DNA of 10,623 bases from JANLTP01 sp031363055 (lineage in GTDB: Bacteria; Pseudomonadota; Gammaproteobacteria; Burkholderiales; Burkholderiaceae_E). Made by a program: the position numbers and the translations under genes. The stretch covers positions 1 through 10,623 of the forward strand of contig JANLTP010000142.1 of the NCBI GenBank assembly GCA_031363055.1. Reading direction: 5' to 3'. This document shows positions 6,934 through 10,623 of this stretch, piece after piece. The notes under the pieces were generated by a model. It was not told the DNA's origin. It searched no databases and worked only from the letters and a program-made list of their open reading frames with translations. Each line of letters opens with the position of its first letter. Within the stretch, counting starts at the first letter, position 1.

Positions 6934-7763
6934 TGCCGCCAGGCAGCCTGACATAAATTAGCTTCGCGGTACAAGGCCTCGGCCATCGCTTGCTCGCGAG
7001 AGCGGATGCGATCGGTCAGGGCGGCGATGCTGAGCGCAGCCAGGGGCCGTCGGTCGGGGCCAAGAATTGGCACGCCGATGCCGCCCATGCGATCGATCAA
7101 GACGTCGAATACGGTTGAAAAACCCTGTTTGCGCGCTTGTTCAATGGAGCGAAGGATAACCTTCTCGTTCATTCGCGGGTATGGTGACAGGCGCTGGGTA
7201 ATCAGCGGCAGCAGCGCAGTAATTTCTTCGTCGGGCAGCCAGGCGAGCAAGGCCAGGCTGCCGGCGCCGACACCGAGCGGTCGACGGCTACCGGCCTCGA
7301 GGTATTGAGCGCGGATGGCATAACTGCCGGATTGCACATCGACGCAGACCGACTCGGCTCCGCGCGGCAACGAAAGCATGGTGGAGTCTTCAAAGACGTC
7401 GGCCAGGCGTATCAACGAAGGTCTGGCAATAGGGCGCAGATCCTGGCGCGCCGCTGCCGCCGCACCCAACACAAACACCTCCGGACCGAGCGAGTATTGC
7501 TTGTTGACCGGGTTGCGCTGCACCAGGCCGTTTCGGGTCAGCACCTCCAACAGTCGCAAGGTCGTGGCTTTGTCGAGCTCGGCCGCATGCGCAATATCGG
7601 TCAGTCGCGAATTGCGCGAGTCGGACATGACCCGCAAGATTGAACAGGCGCGCTGAACCGAAGAAGTGGGTTCAGGACGGCTGGCTTTGGCATCGTCTGG
7701 TTCGCTGGAAGCGTCATCGCGACCGCTCGATTGACTAAGGTTGTTTTGGCTATCGAAATTCAT
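6930..7763 (-). CDS. IclR family transcriptional regulator
   Basis: A 277-residue DNA-binding regulator. After a polar, disordered leader of ~33 residues rich in Ser, Asp and Glu, the winged helix-turn-helix begins at SVQRACSILRVM (35-46). The HTH proper covers roughly 54-76 (LTDIAHAAELDKATTLRLLE) and the wing includes NGLVQRNPVNKQYSLG. The C-terminal effector-binding IclR domain runs from about residue 105 to 270. IclR proteins usually bind an organic acid or sugar derivative and often repress their own gene and neighbours. The effector here is not predictable. ATG 7763 is the first start after a promoter region with a conspicuous inverted half-site array. The best Shine-Dalgarno-like stretch (AGAGGA) is rather far upstream. 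The gene is last in the leftward cluster, 100 bases after the SbmA-type transporter gene, and overlaps the sixA-like gene tail to tail by 4 bases. Confidence 0.93.
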   Translation of the reverse strand: MNFDSQNNLSQSSGRDDASSEPDDAKASRPEPTSSVQRACSILRVMSDSRNSRLTDIAHAAELDKATTLRLLEVLTRNGLVQRNPVNKQYSLGPEVFVLGAAAAARQDLRPIARPSLIRLADVFEDSTMLSLPRGAESVCVDVQSGSYAIRAQYLEAGSRRPLGVGAGSLALLAWLPDEEITALLPLITQRLSPYPRMNEKVILRSIEQARKQGFSTVFDVLIDRMGGIGVPILGPDRRPLAALSIAALTDRIRSREQAMAEALYREANLCQAAWRH

Positions 7764-7782
7764 AATTGATATGTTACGTCCT

Positions 7783-7798
7783 CTTCACTGGGGTGAAA
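7783..7798. promoter_or_regulatory. Additional inverted repeat in the iclR leader
   Basis: CTTCAC (7783-7788) and GTGAAA (7793-7798) form an inverted repeat around a 4-base TGGG spacer; the inner five base pairs are perfect. The half-sites resemble those of the upstream array (GTGAAA is identical to its fourth unit), but the spacer is 4 rather than 3 bases. It lies 20 bases before the iclR start, where a bound repressor could block transcription or a hairpin could affect translation. Support is limited to sequence likeness. Confidence 0.3.
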
Positions 7799-7833
7799 AG
7801 GGCAAAGGTGTCAATTTTTTGTGACTCGACAGT

Positions 7834-7862
7834 TCTATAGTTTCATTCAATGAAAATGTTTC
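7834..7862 (-). promoter_or_regulatory. Candidate sigma-70 promoter for iclR inside the half-site array
   Basis: On the minus strand a TATAGA hexamer (7839-7834) resembles a -10 box and GAAACA (7862-7857) sits 17 bases upstream as a weak -35. The -35 and most of the spacer lie inside the half-site array, as expected for a repressed promoter. A perfect TTGACA also occurs at 7814-7809 but has no -10 at suitable spacing. The placement implies an untranslated leader of about 60 bases. Confidence 0.35.
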
Positions 7863-7874
7863 ATCAAGTGAAAC
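7841..7874. promoter_or_regulatory. Array of four alternating TTTCAT/ATGAAA half-sites, probable operator upstream of iclR
   Basis: Four hexamers lie at an exact 9-bp period with alternating orientation: TTTCAT 7841-7846, ATGAAA 7850-7855, TTTCAT 7859-7864 and GTGAAA 7868-7873. Each neighbouring pair is separated by 3 bases, so three overlapping inverted repeats result, the first two perfect. The whole block also reads as two adjacent palindromes. Hexamers of this type (TGAAA/TTTCA) resemble half-sites of KdgR, an IclR-family protein. The array lies 78-111 bases upstream of the iclR start and runs over the last codons and stop of the transporter gene. I infer autoregulation by the adjacent IclR protein. 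Confidence 0.6.
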
Positions 7875-8862
7875 TGGCGACCGCATCTGGTGCATCGTTT
7901 ATCTGCCGCTCGAAGGCGCGCAGCCGTTTGAAGACCGAGATCAACTCAACAATCGTGGTCCAACTGTTGACCAGATATTGAAACGACGATTCGACTTTGG
8001 CGAAGGCCCGGACGATCTGCTGCATCGTGCCCAAGGTGAAGGCACCGGCCACAATGGTCGGTGCCAGGGCAATATAAGGCACCAGCGCGCCGAATTGCAG
8101 ATAGGACCACTTGCCGATGTCGAAGTACAGGTAGTGAAAGAACAATCGGAAATAGTTGACACGAACATTTCCGAACAACTCGCGCACGGTCGGCGGCTGC
8201 GCACGCTGAGCATCGTCTTCGCCGTACACCAGCTCTTTCCGGTAGGCGGCCTCAACCCGCTGGTTTTCATATTCCAGGCCGGGCAACTTGAAACCGATCG
8301 CCGCCAGCAACACCGTGCCGGCCAGTGCAAACAGAATGGCCACATATACCAGCGCGTGGCTGACATGACCGACCCAGGGCAGTTCAGTAATCTTTTCGGA
8401 CAAAGTCCAGAGAATCGGCAAGAACGCGAACAGGGTCATGAGGCTGCGCATGAAACTGACGCCCAAGCCTTCGACCAGCCGCGCGAACCGCATGGTGTCC
8501 TCTTGTACTCGCTGCGAGGCGCCTTCGATATGACGAACCTTGTGCCAGTGCCGGGTGTAGTACTCGTTCATGGCGGTGCGCCAGCGAAACACATAGTGCT
8601 TGATAAAAAAATCGAGCACAACCGCAATGGCGATGAACAACAGCGCGATCTCGAAGAAGGTGGTCATCTGCGCCATGTATTCAGGCAAGGTGATCGAGCC
8701 TGGCTTGCCGAGTGCTTTCTGGATCAGGTTATAGAAGTCGCCGAACCAGTTGTTGATCTTGACGTCGAGTTCAACCTTGTACCAAGTGGTGAAGAGAATC
8801 AGGGCTGACCCCAGGATCGACCAGGGCCACCATTGGCGGGCTAGAAAAAACGAGCGAAACAT
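7864..8862 (-). CDS. SbmA/BacA-type peptide transporter, N-terminally short form
   Basis: An integral inner-membrane protein of the SbmA/BacA family. E. coli SbmA takes up proline-rich antimicrobial peptides, microcins and bleomycin using the proton gradient. Family signatures are strong: HYVFRWRTAMNEYY (89-102), EGASQRVQEDTMRF (113-126), KLPGLEYENQRVEAAYRKEL (192-211) with VYGEDD after it, and SFQYLVNSWTT (293-303) with VELISVFKRL following. Hydrophobic segments lie near 13-30, 68-88, 134-154, 166-191 and 256-280. There is no ATP-binding domain, as in SbmA/BacA and unlike the YddA-type relatives. The protein is 332 residues against about 406 for E. coli SbmA; the missing part is the N-terminal ~75 residues with its first membrane segment. 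The start is well supported by AGGAAG (8872-8867) just upstream, and only 50 bases separate it from the patatin gene, too few to encode the missing part. It lies between a lipase gene and iclR. Confidence 0.9.
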   Translation of the reverse strand: MFRSFFLARQWWPWSILGSALILFTTWYKVELDVKINNWFGDFYNLIQKALGKPGSITLPEYMAQMTTFFEIALLFIAIAVVLDFFIKHYVFRWRTAMNEYYTRHWHKVRHIEGASQRVQEDTMRFARLVEGLGVSFMRSLMTLFAFLPILWTLSEKITELPWVGHVSHALVYVAILFALAGTVLLAAIGFKLPGLEYENQRVEAAYRKELVYGEDDAQRAQPPTVRELFGNVRVNYFRLFFHYLYFDIGKWSYLQFGALVPYIALAPTIVAGAFTLGTMQQIVRAFAKVESSFQYLVNSWTTIVELISVFKRLRAFERQINDAPDAVASFT

Positions 8863-8912
8863 GAGGCTTCCTATGCGCAGACGTGAGGGTTGATATTAAC
8901 GTTTGAGGGGAC
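8863..8912 (-). promoter_or_regulatory. Short gap before the SbmA-type gene with its ribosome binding site
   Basis: The 50-base gap between the patatin stop and the transporter ATG holds a good Shine-Dalgarno AGGAAG at 8872-8867, four bases from the ATG. I see no rho-independent terminator, so readthrough from the patatin gene is likely. An AT-rich TAATAT stretch around 8893-8898 could be a weak -10 box, without a convincing -35. Confidence 0.4.
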
Positions 8913-9851
8913 TTATGAAGCGGTTTTAGGCTTGGCCAGTGCGCCCAGACGGACGCGTTCCTGCAGGGTTTGTTCGAACGCGGCATCGATCGCGCGTCGT
9001 CGGAATTCTTCGGTGAAACTGACCCAATAACCGAAGTACGGATGCAGATTCAGATCGGCCGACTTGACGTCCGGTTCAATCAGCGCGCGTTTGGCAAAAT
9101 CACCCTCCCGAAATCGTTCCGCACCCGTTGGCGCCCGGTTCTCATGCGCGGAAACATCGACGCTGAGTACGCGTGTAGCGCCGAGTTGGCGCGCCAGCCG
9201 AACCGGGAGCGGTGCGACCTTGTCGGGATCAATGTAGGTCTGCCCGCGAATTCGCACGGGGGTAAACGTGCCCGGAATGGCACAGGATGCCTGAATGGCG
9301 ACACCCGAATCTCCTTGTGTGAACGCCATCGATGCGTGATCGGCGTCGCGAACCGCGACGGCGGCGAATCGAATGCCGAACTTTTCAATCGGTCGGTGCC
9401 CGAGGTTGCGATTGACCCAGGAGGCGATCGCATTACCCGAGAATCGCTCGCGGGCGCCGATGGCGATGCGCAGCACATCGGTCACGTAGATGTGCAACGC
9501 AATGTGTTCAATTTCCAGTCCGCTCATGCCGGCGGCATAAAGCGCACCGACCAGCGAGCCGACCGAGGCGCCGACGATCAAGTCCGGTTTGATTTTCAAT
9601 TCGTCGAGCGCTTTTAATACGCCAATATGCGCGAAGCCGCGCGGCCCGCCCGATCCCAGTACCAAAGCCAGTGGGTCCGCCGGTAACAACGGCAGTGCAC
9701 CGTTGGCGGCCGTCGGCGCGTCGACGTCGTTGTGATCAATATCCGCGTTGAAGCTGCATCCGGGCAAAACGAGGTTGACGGCTGCGACGCTACCGAGCGT
9801 TTTGAACATGAGGCGTCGGGGATGCGAGTCGGGCGTAAGCTTCTTGATCAA
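8913..9851 (-). CDS. Patatin-like phospholipase, predicted Tat-exported lipoprotein
   Basis: A 312-residue patatin/RssA-type serine hydrolase expected to cleave acyl chains from lipids. The oxyanion loop GSGGPRG is at 66-72, the nucleophile elbow GASVG at 94-98 (Ser96), and the Asp partner at 208. The usual DG[GA] around that Asp is DPD here. The N-terminus carries PRRLMFK (11-17), close to the twin-arginine consensus, then a modest hydrophobic stretch ending LPGC (29-32), a plausible lipobox with Cys32. I infer a Tat-exported lipoprotein facing the periplasm. TTG 9851 is chosen because it makes a 4-base TTGA overlap with the plsB stop and keeps the twin arginines; ATG 9809 would drop them. 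The gene directly follows plsB, suggesting a role in membrane lipid turnover. Hydrolase family is sure; export route and activity are inferred. Confidence 0.9.
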   Translation of the reverse strand: MIKKLTPDSHPRRLMFKTLGSVAAVNLVLPGCSFNADIDHNDVDAPTAANGALPLLPADPLALVLGSGGPRGFAHIGVLKALDELKIKPDLIVGASVGSLVGALYAAGMSGLEIEHIALHIYVTDVLRIAIGARERFSGNAIASWVNRNLGHRPIEKFGIRFAAVAVRDADHASMAFTQGDSGVAIQASCAIPGTFTPVRIRGQTYIDPDKVAPLPVRLARQLGATRVLSVDVSAHENRAPTGAERFREGDFAKRALIEPDVKSADLNLHPYFGYWVSFTEEFRRRAIDAAFEQTLQERVRLGALAKPKTAS

Positions 9852-10623
9852 GAGTGCGCCTGGCGCGTTCGCTCGCTTGACGGCGCGGGTAGTTTGTCGG
9901 GGTGTGACAGCATCAGACTGATTTCGTCGGGCAGTGCCCAGAGGGCATCGTCGTGGGCGGCAATGAGTTCAGCCGATACGATTAGCGACGGTCCGCTTTC
10001 TCGAAGTTCCCCGGATTCAAGCAACACATTGAGCAACGTTCGCAGGGAGGCCTGCAGATTCGATAGGTTTAGCGGGTCATCAAACTGCGACGGCAGGCGC
10101 TGCGCGAGTCGCAGATAACGCTCTTGCACCCAGTCGGTCGTCAAGCCTGTGGCCTCGGCATTGGCCAGCAGACCGATCAGCAGAAAATAGCGCTCGAGTG
10201 GCCCATGCATGATCCTGGCGAAGCGTTGCAACGCGGCCCGCTCGCGAAGATCTGACGGTTGCAATGCCATCGTGACAGTCATACCAGGCGTACCAGGCGA
10301 ACCGTCTTCGGATTGCAGGACCATCCAGCCTTGCGCCGTCATGGCGGTCAACAGTTCTTCAATATGAGCGTCGAGTTGCTCGGGGTCGCGCCATAGAAAC
10401 AGTTCGGCCCGCAGGTATGGATAGATGCGTGCAGTGAGGCGACGCAGTCGCGACAGCTCGATGGATTCATGTCGAACCATGAGTGCCGCCAGCAGCGACG
10501 GTATTGCCACGGCATGGACGATGTTGTTGCGAAAGTAGCCGAGCAGCTTGGCTTTCTCGGGGTCAGCCTCGATCGGTCGGATCGCGGCGAGCTCGGTCGT
10601 CATCGCGTGCTGGCGCGCCTCGG
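9848..10623 (-). CDS. plsB: Glycerol-3-phosphate 1-O-acyltransferase PlsB, C-terminal part (cut by window end)
   Basis: The last ~258 codons of a gene entering from the right. PlsB is the inner-membrane enzyme that places the first acyl chain on sn-glycerol-3-phosphate, starting phospholipid synthesis. The match is to its C-terminal region: GYFRNNIVHAVAIPSLLAAL, followed by the helical stretch with YPYLRAELFLW, the AALQRFARIMHGPLERYFLL segment and a final helical part. The HX4D acyltransferase motif would lie upstream, outside the window, so catalysis cannot be checked. The frame stays open to the window edge through GAG GCG CGC CAG CAC GCG before the internal ATG at 10603, so that ATG is not the start. 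The stop overlaps the patatin start by 4 bases. The C-terminal ~18 residues are polar and look unstructured. Identification rests on the C-terminal domain alone. Confidence 0.85.
   Translation of the reverse strand, partial: EARQHAMTTELAAIRPIEADPEKAKLLGYFRNNIVHAVAIPSLLAALMVRHESIELSRLRRLTARIYPYLRAELFLWRDPEQLDAHIEELLTAMTAQGWMVLQSEDGSPGTPGMTVTMALQPSDLRERAALQRFARIMHGPLERYFLLIGLLANAEATGLTTDWVQERYLRLAQRLPSQFDDPLNLSNLQASLRTLLNVLLESGELRESGPSLIVSAELIAAHDDALWALPDEISLMLSHPDKLPAPSSERTRQAHS

Noticed and set aside
6929..6956. Terminator between the sixA-like gene and iclR
   Set aside because: The local CAGG/CCTG repeat is only four base pairs and lies in the iclR coding end without a T-tract.
7809..7814. 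Perfect TTGACA (minus strand) as the main iclR -35
   Set aside because: At 16-18 bp spacing no -10-like hexamer is present (CCAGTG region), so the hexamer is probably fortuitous.
7978..8808. Long open frame opposite the SbmA-type gene (276 codons, plus strand)
   Set aside because: The minus-strand translation matches SbmA signatures throughout; the plus-strand product has only charged, low-complexity composition.

Overview
The window is GC-rich, densely coding chromosomal DNA from a Gram-negative proteobacterium. I think a betaproteobacterium (Burkholderiales-like) is most likely. The block of ftsY divergent from a pair of M16 peptidases, followed by rsmD, coaD and a YfhL-type ferredoxin, is familiar from that class. 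plsB and an SbmA/BacA-type transporter also point to a Gram-negative envelope. This is judged by eye and no searches were run. I see no tRNA, rRNA, CRISPR array, insertion sequence or phage gene.

Layout from the left. (1) Positions 1-224 hold the last ~73 residues of a family 5 extracellular solute-binding protein (+ strand, cut by the window). (2) Positions 193-1970 hold two coupled minus-strand genes, ftsY and a histidine phosphatase; the phosphatase end overlaps the solute-binding protein end tail to tail. (3) From about 2045 to 6933 there is a tight plus-strand run of six genes: catalytic M16 peptidase, non-catalytic M16 partner, rsmD, coaD, ferredoxin and a SixA-like phosphatase. The junctions are 1-nt or 4-nt overlaps or gaps of at most 16 nt, so this looks like one operon. 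(4) Positions 6930-10623 hold a minus-strand run read from right to left: plsB (cut by the window end), a patatin-like phospholipase overlapping it by 4 nt, a short SbmA/BacA-type peptide transporter and an IclR-family regulator. The regulator is convergent with the sixA-like gene and shares its stop region.

The left two thirds are housekeeping genes: SRP-dependent membrane targeting, envelope proteolysis, 16S rRNA methylation and coenzyme A synthesis. The right third is the least ordinary part and is envelope-themed: first acylation of glycerol-3-phosphate (PlsB), a predicted exported lipoprotein lipase (patatin), an inner-membrane peptide importer (SbmA type), and a regulator whose upstream region carries a striking 9-bp-period array of four inverted half-sites.

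I found no clearly new multi-gene defence or mobile system. The best leads are the operator array ahead of iclR, the N-terminally shortened SbmA, the Tat/lipobox patatin with an altered DG[GA] motif, and a five-copy pentapeptide repeat tail on CoaD.
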